Source: a virus. From it: DNA of 39,619 nt. The stretch spans positions 1 through 39,619 of IMG/VR virus record IMGVR_UViG_3300029981_000026. The stretch is one strand, 5' to 3'. The translations under genes were made by a program, and so were the position numbers. Shown here piece by piece: positions 35,401-39,619 of this stretch; position 1 is the stretch's first letter; each line of letters begins with the position of its first letter. The notes under the pieces were generated by a model. The model did not search any database, was not told the origin of the DNA, and saw only the letters and a list, made by a program, of their open reading frames with translations.

Positions 35401-37993
35401 CTTTTGAGTTAGTAAGAGCTTGCATTTCCATTTCAACTTGTTTCATAACGGTAACGTTACGTTTCATCAAGTCATTGGCCGCTTTAGAGTTTTGAGTTCC
35501 CTCTTCACGTTTAGTATAATACTCGTATTCAGATAAAGCTTTATTATACTTATCAACTAATGGTTGCTTAGCTTCTTCATTTTCTTTTTGAAGTTGAGCA
35601 ATCTGTTCATCAGTAGCAGTAGCACCTGCTTCTTTTGGTTGAAATGATTCAATAGCAGCTTTACTATCGCGCATATCCATGAAAGCTTGACCAGATTTGT
35701 TTAATGATATCTGACCATCAAATCCAGCCTGAGAAAGAATGTTTCTATCAACATCATTCAACCCCATACTTTCATTCAACTCTTTATACGAGTCCACTAA
35801 TTGCACAAATTCGACATACCTCATTTCAGCGAAGTTGTCGATTAATTGTCCCTCTTGATATCCCAATTTTTGTAGAGATGGACTCTTAGGTACTGAGAAT
35901 AAACTTGGATCAAATTGTTCTCCTACAGTAGCATCTTTGATAAGGATATCTTTCACTCCCCACATACCACCATCAGGTTTCTGAATATGATCAGTAGCTA
36001 TATTGATAAGTTCATCACCTTGGCCTTTCAGAACTTTCCATTTCAGTAATTCTTTTTGTTGAGTTTCTGTTTTACTGTCGGGAATACCTTTAATCTTTTT
36101 GATTACGTGAGGAACAGCACCAGTAATAGCAGTCATTAAAGTAGTAGCAAATATGGTTCCTAAAGAAGTATCTGAAAATCCTTCAAATACACCAGTAGTA
36201 CCTATCTGTCCATTACCAACTTCGGAATATGCTGGAGCAGCTTTATCAACTTGCATTTGAACAGTATTGTATAATGCTTGCTCAAAATTTTCTTGAAAGA
36301 CTTCACTAACATTTGCTTTGGCTACATTAGCAAGATAACTTTCATTGTCAACAATACCTTTAATGAATTTGCTATTGTATATCTTAGAGAAACTATCGTA
36401 AACAGCTTCTTTAATAGTCTTGTCAGTAAGTGTACCGGCAGCTTCTTTAGCAGCTAATTTTTGAGCCATTGGAGCATAGATTTCTCTCATAGCCTTTTCA
36501 GCAATGTTTGGTCCTAGTTGTTCACCAATCCATTTATTTGTAAAATGTTCAGTAACGTATGTCAATGGTAAAGCAAAGAATCCAAATTTAGCAGTTGTTT
36601 CCGGACTAACACCATTTTCATCAGCTACACGTTGAAATGAACTATAAGACTGTGAAGTACCAATAGCATTTACTAGAAACTCAGTACCATACTGCAAAGC
36701 TTTTGTTGCAACACTTTTACCGGCAAATGCAGCAGTTCCTTCTAATGCGGACATAGCACCACCCGAAGCCATACCTACAGCTATCTGAGGAAGAAGATAA
36801 CCAAGTGTCGGAGCTTGACGTACCATCCAATCAATAGCACCAGTTCCTTGTTCTGTTGATGCTGATTGTTTAAACTCTGCTTGTTTCCATTCATTGAAAT
36901 AATCTTGTAGTGCTTTGTCACCTTTCGCCCAATTCAATGGTTGTGCTTCTCTACGTAATGAATTACCTACATTGGATGGAAGTGAACTATAAGAATAATT
37001 GAATGCTTGATTCATGGCGGTATAATCTCCTGATTCAAATGCTTTATCAAGTTCTTCTACAGCTTTTGTATTACCTTGCGCTAGGTTAGCAGCACGTACC
37101 TTATCATAATGCTTTTGAATGGCTTCATTACCTTGTTTATAAAGATAAGTTTCATCATGATTCATTGCATTATTAAAAAGAGCACCAACAGAAGAAAAGG
37201 AACTCATAGTACCGGCGGTTGCAGCACTGTAAGCTCCTACAAAGAAATCTTTAATAGAACTACCGAATGTTTCTTTTGGACCCCACTTAGTTGAATACTG
37301 TCTATCTCCTGCAACAAAAGCATCTGATGGTAGTACATCAAATACTTCACGTCCATTAGTAGGGTCAATAGTAGTTGTTACAACTGCTTTACCATCACCA
37401 AACATTTTATCCATTCCATCCTTACCTGGGTTAGGAATACGTTTACCATTCTTTAAAATATATGGAGCAGCAGAAGCACGTTCTTCACCGGTACCACGTT
37501 CATTATCTTCATTACGAAAAATATCATGATAAGGTGCATAAGAAGGTGTAAGGTCTTTTACATTGCCAAGATACTTATCAGACATTGAACGACCACTTAC
37601 TTCCGGTGATTGTACATCATTCTGAAATTTTAATGCGGCCAAATCAACACCACGTTTATTTAAACTTACTTTCTTAGCATTTTGTATTTTTGCTTGATTA
37701 TAAGTTTTTACTATTTGACTTGCTGGTATAGCGTCTGTATCAAGAGGATTTTTTTCTTTTGAATACTTGTCTACATAATAGTTTACATCGTTGAAAATAG
37801 GCTGTTCAGAATGCGCCATAGAGGTAAGTATATCTGCAGTGGATTGCTTATTCTTTAAAGCATCTCCAACTACATCAACTGTTCCTTGATAATTTCCTTC
37901 TTGATCTACAAATGCATCACTAGACTGTGCTTGATATTTTTCTTCAAGTGTTGGTACTACTGGTTGTGTTTGTTCTTGTTCTTGGTTAGCCAT
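20483..37993 (-). CDS. Giant virion-type protein: SF1 helicase, zincin and crAss-like RNA polymerase-like region (5836 aa)
   Basis: One uninterrupted 17.5-kb frame, about 640 kDa. Order: N-terminal region with Ala/Gly-rich hydrophobic stretches near 245-265, 398-425 and 608-632 (possible membrane-active segments); Lys/Glu/Gln coiled coils about 790-1110; SF1 helicase about 1585-1890; beta-rich and helical parts; zincin HEVLH at 2738-2742; then a long segment about 3000-5000 with DGQ at 3987-3989, an Arg-Pro pair at 4597-4599 and the Asp cluster 4632-4638. The last resembles the beta-prime catalytic loop of multisubunit-type RNA polymerases as found in giant proteins of crAss-like phages. The tail is charged (Asp/Asn/Lys). 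Likely packaged and injected, with early transcription as one role. The gene lies 18 bases after the 534-aa gene and eight before the 1725-aa gene. Confidence 0.8.
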   Translation of the reverse strand: MANQEQEQTQPVVPTLEEKYQAQSSDAFVDQEGNYQGTVDVVGDALKNKQSTADILTSMAHSEQPIFNDVNYYVDKYSKEKNPLDTDAIPASQIVKTYNQAKIQNAKKVSLNKRGVDLAALKFQNDVQSPEVSGRSMSDKYLGNVKDLTPSYAPYHDIFRNEDNERGTGEERASAAPYILKNGKRIPNPGKDGMDKMFGDGKAVVTTTIDPTNGREVFDVLPSDAFVAGDRQYSTKWGPKETFGSSIKDFFVGAYSAATAGTMSSFSSVGALFNNAMNHDETYLYKQGNEAIQKHYDKVRAANLAQGNTKAVEELDKAFESGDYTAMNQAFNYSYSSLPSNVGNSLRREAQPLNWAKGDKALQDYFNEWKQAEFKQSASTEQGTGAIDWMVRQAPTLGYLLPQIAVGMASGGAMSALEGTAAFAGKSVATKALQYGTEFLVNAIGTSQSYSSFQRVADENGVSPETTAKFGFFALPLTYVTEHFTNKWIGEQLGPNIAEKAMREIYAPMAQKLAAKEAAGTLTDKTIKEAVYDSFSKIYNSKFIKGIVDNESYLANVAKANVSEVFQENFEQALYNTVQMQVDKAAPAYSEVGNGQIGTTGVFEGFSDTSLGTIFATTLMTAITGAVPHVIKKIKGIPDSKTETQQKELLKWKVLKGQGDELINIATDHIQKPDGGMWGVKDILIKDATVGEQFDPSLFSVPKSPSLQKLGYQEGQLIDNFAEMRYVEFVQLVDSYKELNESMGLNDVDRNILSQAGFDGQISLNKSGQAFMDMRDSKAAIESFQPKEAGATATDEQIAQLQKENEEAKQPLVDKYNKALSEYEYYTKREEGTQNSKAANDLMKRNVTVMKQVEMEMQALTNSKEFTREMKNDPNFQRQYAASWENVIKKNFTYENIENLRQRVDEAAQAQQTHANAIINDIDNQTTHATLSSDLNALQQRIGDTLSKPYNEAEHKSLITDVAGLSNRLAKELSVFNDQTSGNVFGTTMDNSKLDELKNKFSSMYDAAKGLTSNIAQQAEGKILTPANEKIDMYGKRVAELEPFITTKQSEYDAQLETINSLPAETSDEQRQQETDKLNAIQQELKHYQDESQTAAEEVGKAERTIESFDDEQFSHDNQLNAAARALGLENVNNQYSSFNGKGKLPFMRIDGQTLEHANETPEQFQKRIKLMREQNTPNGKTFLSNYFTELQDTMKEAEVWINSVLTDQGETYKKEYPDGKFYGTNGSEIIRQEIDRVKKNEHFLYTFKTSERIANEKKVSDHQSQPEREFVSELASKNANGNNTYEIQLRDAIRMADELASKIDGADLANQMLRLHSRVIIHENTFKSVQLFTTLGLRRSDGTQIISQNLIEELNAIGELDPSILDAKGQLTEAQLTQLSKRENIVNNILSEMNVEYNKENSELFSKDNQDLLFEIFREFYVANDSIGEDGKVLNSEGTLLHADDSSSHIGENGSLTNSTRELHARNPLFTMENVGGVSKRKYNFSSSNANDITRLREHLNTLIWIGSKYSMNDMFKIRKMIFTNESNTPLETGEQEAAINSIVGLLSNKTLTSPLSLFANYFLPMHSIATEKGGHHFIESYLSNALTIGGDYGTGKTQFTVGRAFRILRGLDGYSTDKKSSVGKLTVVSITEELSKVHKQSFGAENPTVISYTDFIKGMKSMNTTEGNTYVIDEASLVSENEMKAIKEHFVNTKAKLVFMGDVFQMRDAGSVGHYPLMMLQTMTTHMLTEQFSATSPLLRQLAEACRPAIGAIGRIVKFDKVTEDISGKTKLGARFFASHMDVWNSFIDGLATNPDRAAIFLDQDALDAFTKDNDTLKKQIEANKDKIYFALRRGVNDNKLLQGLRQKEIYAVFRQSDSSQIAKPITTSLMASALYTAIGRSSSWYGMVGDTSLNVDRSLAASTGLPEEALNAIQLQQKEKFRAIETLRLQGLNTDMNSMSMEAQKVATAPIANPTVTTPNPSNNNQNQTSGKEVGLKINYFNADGDLIDTATVDADWEIKKVGNRDVLSINWNGQTKFNNTIDPNISIKDNLIKHITGFESILRTSQSTENPITLVEENSVEDYEHKGTALKVGESYYDNNEKDIFQLLSINESVFSDGSTQYEITGIYPDENQTVSTVLSDNEDFSVPTAIIEEVKPVVPNEVSQLSRERFLNNSTAIFDKNKNKSHIFWATSATLVGASDSLSQENGKLRRAINDAFISNLSQYKHLFQLKAEKQNTTGWDKDNKTAKYDMIVLSFDPTNKGLVGEQLQAIQDIFMGTIAEDYVNAIIKKHSVNPNGTSIKAMDIPVYSIINDIFTTPGLNGGKFSNAIGSMTLPSVISIDGSGKISYTSFDVKETELEKQKTEKQRLVDAWNAVINNPIFAPVQSELIKQRDMNMSIYDTHASITDKVNVDFHDMGIRKVEYSNNESDLTTVTDLLKDFPGAQTDITPLYIDGRLRLNVQLNSNESIRLVVQMPKFSQSITSKNETIKQRANASMDSIIGRIKAEEDFISQEILSSTILSDEQKWKAKQTAFSKTTIYKLLRANLSTLKNSTQATDKAIFAFIKIQQKSKTFLDINLDSFKTDKDRNSGFDSQYKELSDFLSKKDNLAMSGLYDFLTLNNETYTTHVSGKETIDMLNVQALGINNKSFYVGLDKVEPITSPTPPVNKPGKKKLPNIGLEETQYSSPDVEPIQQSIDRVALRLGQSYTESELFLTQEGKIRLNGLTASGMVQDNTIMTLAAENGMMPRSTVDHEVLHVVYRNFINTDAKAMLLQAAQVINKYEQGTPINGDKELEEWIARDYAKQERATTKDKNVNIALRLYNQFKSFLKDIVMGLRGVYGSNKQLKNLYNQINNGEFANRVPEMNTEKSDIAFEEYESDTTSEETVQSTNESSSKRLLIASQMEEALKKELYNTESLVIAKSGLRMSILQNSIFSNTKNSNINSLSESINSIIEEGKEYQELYGETMATVITQNEQGELEENEMAVKDIVENGEPLNIKLSDINGRNSIDAYKIYSDKNIRMIVQTMLPSYDMMNDSFEKEVGAGERFDWDGYSSEQNVSDIQKLYLSSIPLINTNGSAVFDARGKVKFLDQKQVHSLMIDLGMRVSQMDGVTDKVSALKSIMEGFIDNSEIDESNRYLNPAAEVIHSMYNYMFEAKGKGTDFSLDYSNHYISEENYDGRYKGLLERSYQNEQEWKQEVGAQNSDATWSWDAKQEDQKRKIEQAKDLLNSLVSVYTSFNVKDQVKFTYYDDTMKSTHYYKDFWRGTAEEIKRIQGYKILNGELNTNSISFFKENMSIDYTDIKVSRYNNVTNKTSFLKYENGRFKFANKEGVIATSKKFGNTTMSPFSTDMLNTKGEYAHIVDIFNRIKGQFALKGVTPAMFKSLMVANSWSEVTDNMKTINKIGYVSNFNSEIQANYATPSDFMADYLGAMITLYNQYSKNYTEETLKANEDINKPAKKVIIQRNLLNHIRYNTKESLSPLTRIQSITGSDIVLGFLNRTTPKNLITFEVQPDIVENEEITNDVSSMRYVTPEDMFVSSNMIASIQQKLGGQTNDTHRYTAKGTATYSVALKTTLNEEFDAFKQDPTDTTKITGFIESIGENRSLGFTSIGKTKIDTSDFIDTSINMFMQEMVKSKARPVIYVPTTTVSDTGKIIFAKVESTLINTDNGFNIDYSVAGTEVLREYDKIKKRINTSRSNLNNALMEINKSLSTKTKFLNAPAENNEAHFTKGLRKQMIDVSKEAQANGTFDQLRNMFDATSLTKDLSGKGSYELSYETVDGIDVIIPGNAVTGKIDQFNMINKQSKIEKIRSLTNDVKSGKVESLPKLERAIMRLFENDFAKFTDMIANYGFKPVQSMNNLTKNTIGDKNPTNTTDKNPYYQQLEKSEIRFNQPMFGFYMATMFANNHIDDFSLNPFSFKNYLDKVKRNGPIHTPAQSVLTQGTKEVVQNNVRYQLHTPTLTTESPIVFYRDNMVDGGNTYQEIDGQKVLANNGNMMKPEDGQITINPFHYLQTLNSIGGTKTVIGNASMYKGLTNFRRADGTYSQIKRGDKVITGFDMQHTYYRNMFMRMLAETDRQLVARVGEESFNENKLSFTDKFKELYDDKNNQKEFNDIIVDMMNWIDNQQYYQDRITINPDGIERAGHMYNSIVAFMAPVSTQKGSVTSVNTYDALNDVDYSQPLNMDVVDNTKTKIVMNPSQDTDINAKLQAAPSQQDATGLGVSNNPEISSLYSAYMENKQGLQTALRKELEESISKYGEVEAAKQFKNIDWSKYDVSTLTEQQKSEIDPAIKQLMDFMRDRVVNSLRTSGQDMAFIELFSDMDVSMQLPMMRSKVLQSYRNMANQSIQARTKGIRLTQTVGEYLEEFVRDGKIYSRNDAINELRPGTNYRDYSFDEYNSDAMNQELAAAGFTMQRLQDMNIVNGKTTVGHISMPNVYAKVYGHRSNESLIDIQHINLGTERIALDSSNLYDKLMAGLSEDADMSLNQWSAFVDSPMIRKAIKNLKIETYVDELINPSVDNDGKRFISKRIANLIDSTREMTTEELQSEVNATNESILEAINSMELQSTDLANPDKVIAALMGSGEILEQILTEAQQLLKDFEESNTSFLSRVPATFLGSGGVFKTAMFHNGGNVVYIPTGMTLRNDSDYDIDALTMYSNSLDSKGHIIQKGADGHRNKMNALRNTITLHSGNQESLFLTSSLDKINEVMKQKEKLVDNLQNNSIRSIYESYSRNKAGADAIGILANSLTVSSIIISSSVNKFVETGTHSGIQNFINENAPKGKIKTGLNGFVIELGTWGQGALDNAKNNTFANYAISPVGINILAVLKLNGMNNSEVYDFFNNKNIRNLFHTYSGKTSIMTKSADFNLWKMASTEVDKIASRIEHFNNTNVSQWLESKGLSWKSNVHDTEKYSLELETTDVLLQQSIDDLLMKELTSYYKNNKEAFKNSPYDFTGSDKEQLLQQWKKDNGFDDENLFTYKNNKIVFDKTDVSNFDIKDLDSISTEVANELKLMVRSRANINIARTDIQGLRYMKMVPKLSVTADALYRLSTIMGMRNGIPSLDKDFRTMINTVQQTIGMSLQEYNSNPASDMNVAKHMAYYTINNDAYNKEQDEKKKAFMFSQEQLVANEINMGKLIKNLPQIDYILQELYRQELITKQSFMADNEAIEKDVVKSFLKLQNRTTLNFGGEVAAVSTAINDIMLDKYYATIGESAIMKGQYIYQAVGNTYENPSQNLDLSSLFDRQSFVKNFPQFMMDIVEHSDNIDYLNKTVQSELPAEEWIRFAVNPLIKLFTIGGKFDVKLLLDVNTKEMTEQRVAQLKDYFNSLPKEYKEMLINYEIIANRMSYRQGGLLQVIGVDFYKGPISKVYNDTYAELRSSLGLDSLVPNKYRKSVTFNSDIRERIYDYLGLQPEFAQYLSPKAVVNENSPKYAYQFETKTIDGEKVNTGHRINLKLNDNNAYEVFGNITSLGMSTMAGENMTSELRSFQTTPEEEYNLSLANRDNNDLILHQGSRAWVSEGQFLYTRSGKLIRVIKVKGTNFEYRLANDSDITYRMEQKEMDTQKRNNRIQLKEGTLQHSIFDPNATSLTENEVTKPMEYKVKGNMFLSQLNINTLTNDGVETRISIFDNKNKFNSINEVLDAYKYKVLSTIGEKTKNFPWDLKNYQNEEHRRNKINKYIRNLVDDVQVVETEKNANEIKQIKIAMAQLNFKQSLIVKALVQARALAYISSQGKNMVEQLTSKISSTDFLANQKTTFNKEVEDMSVGITTYGKVARSAIVEMINPAVRAEMKATESKRSEMLNTLEGSLELFDSEIAKKDSKKEVAEGEPAIGTPAQDNESDNNDEKNKCK
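23594..24226 (-). other. RNA polymerase beta-prime-like catalytic region of the giant protein
   Basis: SRVPATFLGSGG (Arg4597, Pro4599) is followed 35 residues later by RNDSDYDIDALTMYS with Asp4634, Asp4636 and Asp4638. This mirrors NRxP...NADFDGDQM of RNA polymerase beta-prime, whose three Asp residues hold the catalytic magnesium. After it come AGADAIGILANSLT (about 4721-4734) and LDNAKNNTFANYAISP (about 4789-4804), which I recall following the Asp motif in crAss-like phage polymerases. The Gly of DFDGD is Ile here. The beta-type half of the active site was not clearly located. Confidence 0.6.
29624..29821 (-). other. Second zincin motif HEVLH in the giant protein
   Basis: STVDHEVLHVVYRNF has the HExxH zinc-binding motif (His2738, Glu2739, His2742) after a beta turn, with Glu2780/Glu2781 in a downstream helix (LEEWIARDYAK) as likely third ligand. 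Its position after the helicase and before the polymerase-like part suggests a processing protease, possibly cutting the giant chain itself. Activity is inferred from the motif. Confidence 0.65.
32324..33241 (-). other. SF1 (RecD/TraI-like) helicase domain of the giant protein
   Basis: Motifs in order: Walker A GDYGTGKT at residues 1592-1599 (Lys1598), Walker B VIDEAS with Asp1675-Glu1676, motif III MGDVFQMRD (Asp1704, Gln1707), a motif IV-like LTEQFSATSPLLRQL near 1725, and motif VI-like ALYTAIGRSSSW with Arg1883. The GDxxQ form of motif III and the short spacing are typical of SF1B enzymes such as RecD2 and TraI. It probably translocates on single-stranded DNA during genome entry or transcription. 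Confidence 0.82.
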
Positions 37994-38011
37994 AATTATA
38001 TTGAGTATTTA

Positions 38012-39616
38012 TTATTGAATTGATTGTCTACTTCCAAAATTGTAATTATCATTTGGATTTGATTGTTCTTGTTTTTGTTTATCAAGCATATTGATATACT
38101 GTTCTTTTTCTCCCGGTTGAAGTTTACCGGATGTTTCAAGATTATTGATAATATTCAAACTTTTCATATATGACCTTTGAGGATCACTTTTGAAATCAAT
38201 ATTATTTTTTGCTTGTATATCAACAAGTCTTGCTTGTGGTGTTTTACCAACATAAACTTTATTAGTTACTTGGTCATCAATAAATCCATTCTTAGAATAT
38301 TTGTTTTGAAGATTACGTGTTCTTGCTAAGTTTGTTTCACGTTGAGCATTATTCATAACAGATTCTCCACCGGCAATAAGATTACCTTCTGCCATAGCTT
38401 CTTTCTGTTTATTGATATTATACTTATTGATAGCATTACGTCCTTCCTGTGCTGCCGTAGATGGTCCCTCAGCTTGTAATGGTACTTCATATATATCTTC
38501 TCCAAATCCGAAACCAAAACCAGGTGCATCACTTACTTTCTTTATATGATTTTTTGGATTCTTTGCTAACTGAGAAATAGGTGTAAGAACAGGATTTTTA
38601 CCATCTACTGCAAAAGGTAACTTAGTATCACCAGTAGCACGTACCATAGTAGTTACATAGTTCTGAACAATAGGTTGACCATTAGCATCTGTTTGAATAC
38701 GTGAAAGCAAATAACCTCCTTGGTCTTTCGGTGTTTTATCAAAACGTATTGTTTTTATCAAATCAGAATTGATACCCATAATCTGCGCATTTTTATCATC
38801 GCCAAATACAACATCCGGTTTAAATGCAATACCATTAAACATAGCCATAGGAAGATTGGTAACCTTTTCTGTTTTCCCTTGTACTCCTAATTCTGGGAAT
38901 AATGAATTTTCAAGAACCTTACGTTCATCACCAGTAATCTTACTACTATAAACTGTTGGGTTATTAAAGTTCAACATACCATCTTTAGGATTCTCAGTAA
39001 AGAAACTACCGGTAGTTGGATTAGTAGGTTTAGAATAGATAATATCAATTGCTGAAATAGCATTTTTATCTTCCGCTTCATCATGTTTAAGTAATTCGGA
39101 AATACCAGATTTATTACTAGAATTAAAATCACGTAATCCTTTAGTATCATTTGCAGCAGTAGCGTAAACATAACGTTGTGCTTCTGTCATAATAGCATCA
39201 GCTAATCGTTTTTGTTCTGCTAAATTTTTATCACGAGCTTCTACATCTGATGTAGGTATTCGTTTTGCTTGTTGCTTAAGCAATTCAATACTTGCAACAA
39301 CTTGCTCACCACTAGCACGAGTATAATCATTCTTAGTAATAGGTCTGCCCTTTGCATCTTTAGCAACTGATGTGGTACCTGTAGGAACTATTAAAGTACC
39401 ATTTAATGCTGAGCTCATAGCATAAGCACGCGCATCTTCCGGTAAGTTTTGCCACATACTACTAGCAGCACTTTTCATATTATTATAGTTATCTGAACGT
39501 GACCAGTCCCAACTTCTTAAACCATCATCTTTATTACCAGCATAAGCCATTTGTTTAGCTGAAGCAGTATCTATTCTACCTTTAATCTCTTTACTAAAAT
39601 CAAGTGAGTTCATCAT
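38012..39616 (-). CDS. Hypothetical protein of the virion-associated leftward block (534 aa)
   Basis: The start is inside the window: an in-frame TAG (39619-39617) directly precedes ATG ATG, so either Met can be first. The N-terminal third is polar and helical, with Trp-rich WDWSRSDNYNN near residues 36-47; the middle is beta-rich (about 245-370) with Gly/Asn turns; a Gly-Phe run (GFGFGFGED) occurs at about 368-376; the C-terminus is Lys/Asn/Gln-rich and disordered (QEQSNPNDNYNFGS). No catalytic motif or signal peptide. Next to the giant gene on the same transcript, it is probably another virion cargo or structural protein. Confidence 0.6.
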   Translation of the reverse strand: MMNSLDFSKEIKGRIDTASAKQMAYAGNKDDGLRSWDWSRSDNYNNMKSAASSMWQNLPEDARAYAMSSALNGTLIVPTGTTSVAKDAKGRPITKNDYTRASGEQVVASIELLKQQAKRIPTSDVEARDKNLAEQKRLADAIMTEAQRYVYATAANDTKGLRDFNSSNKSGISELLKHDEAEDKNAISAIDIIYSKPTNPTTGSFFTENPKDGMLNFNNPTVYSSKITGDERKVLENSLFPELGVQGKTEKVTNLPMAMFNGIAFKPDVVFGDDKNAQIMGINSDLIKTIRFDKTPKDQGGYLLSRIQTDANGQPIVQNYVTTMVRATGDTKLPFAVDGKNPVLTPISQLAKNPKNHIKKVSDAPGFGFGFGEDIYEVPLQAEGPSTAAQEGRNAINKYNINKQKEAMAEGNLIAGGESVMNNAQRETNLARTRNLQNKYSKNGFIDDQVTNKVYVGKTPQARLVDIQAKNNIDFKSDPQRSYMKSLNIINNLETSGKLQPGEKEQYINMLDKQKQEQSNPNDNYNFGSRQSIQ

Positions 39617-39619
39617 CTA

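Noticed and set aside
20483-37993. Many rightward open frames of 60-137 codons inside the giant gene
   Set aside because: They are antisense shadows of the giant gene, with no promoters, no operon spacing and no recognisable proteins.
39617-39619. TAG recoded to glutamine, as in some crAss-like phages
   Set aside because: TAG ends the gene at 2997 just before the next ATG, and no long frame here is interrupted by TAG, so the standard code explains the window.

Overview
The window is about 39.6 kb of an AT-rich genome of a large tailed phage (or phage-plasmid), most likely infecting a Bacteroidota host. Evidence for the host: almost no Shine-Dalgarno sites before start codons, many TAATG/ATGA stop-start overlaps, and promoter-like sites of the Bacteroidetes TTTG-N20-TAnnTTTG type. 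There are no ribosomal, metabolic or transposon genes.

Layout: two convergent blocks. Positions 1-15113 read rightwards and hold a compact early/replication block. It contains the C-terminus of a DnaB-type helicase, a DUF932/DUF3871-like protein, RNase HI, ParB, an NPPF-type DNA methyltransferase, an SMC/SbcC-like ATPase, a probable Tad2 (DUF2829) anti-Thoeris protein, a possible ssDNA-binding protein, a Cas4-like PD-(D/E)XK nuclease, a RusA resolvase, a MazG-like pyrophosphohydrolase and many small unknown proteins. Positions 15297-39616 read leftwards and hold only three genes: a 1725-aa polyvalent protein (ART-like fold plus zincin protease), a 5836-aa giant (SF1 helicase, a second zincin, and a region resembling the beta-prime catalytic site of crAss-like phage virion RNA polymerase) and a 534-aa unknown protein. 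The blocks meet at a UUCG-capped bidirectional terminator (15257-15298).

Between two rightward genes (3605-4122) lies a gene-free stretch. It carries a good Bacteroidetes-type promoter followed by about 370 nt almost completely tiled by helices, including a 9-bp pseudoknot. I read it as an undescribed structured RNA. It is followed by an AT-rich palindromic segment just ahead of the rnhA-parB operon.

Working model: the giant leftward proteins are packaged in the virion and delivered with the DNA, where the polymerase-like part transcribes early genes, the helicase helps DNA entry or unwinding, and the proteases or ART act on host proteins or mature the polypeptide. The rightward block then replicates, recombines, partitions or modifies the genome and counters host defence. 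Assignment to a crAss-like lineage is inference from the DxDxD region, the giant-gene organisation and the opposed blocks; no capsid or terminase gene is inside the window to confirm it.
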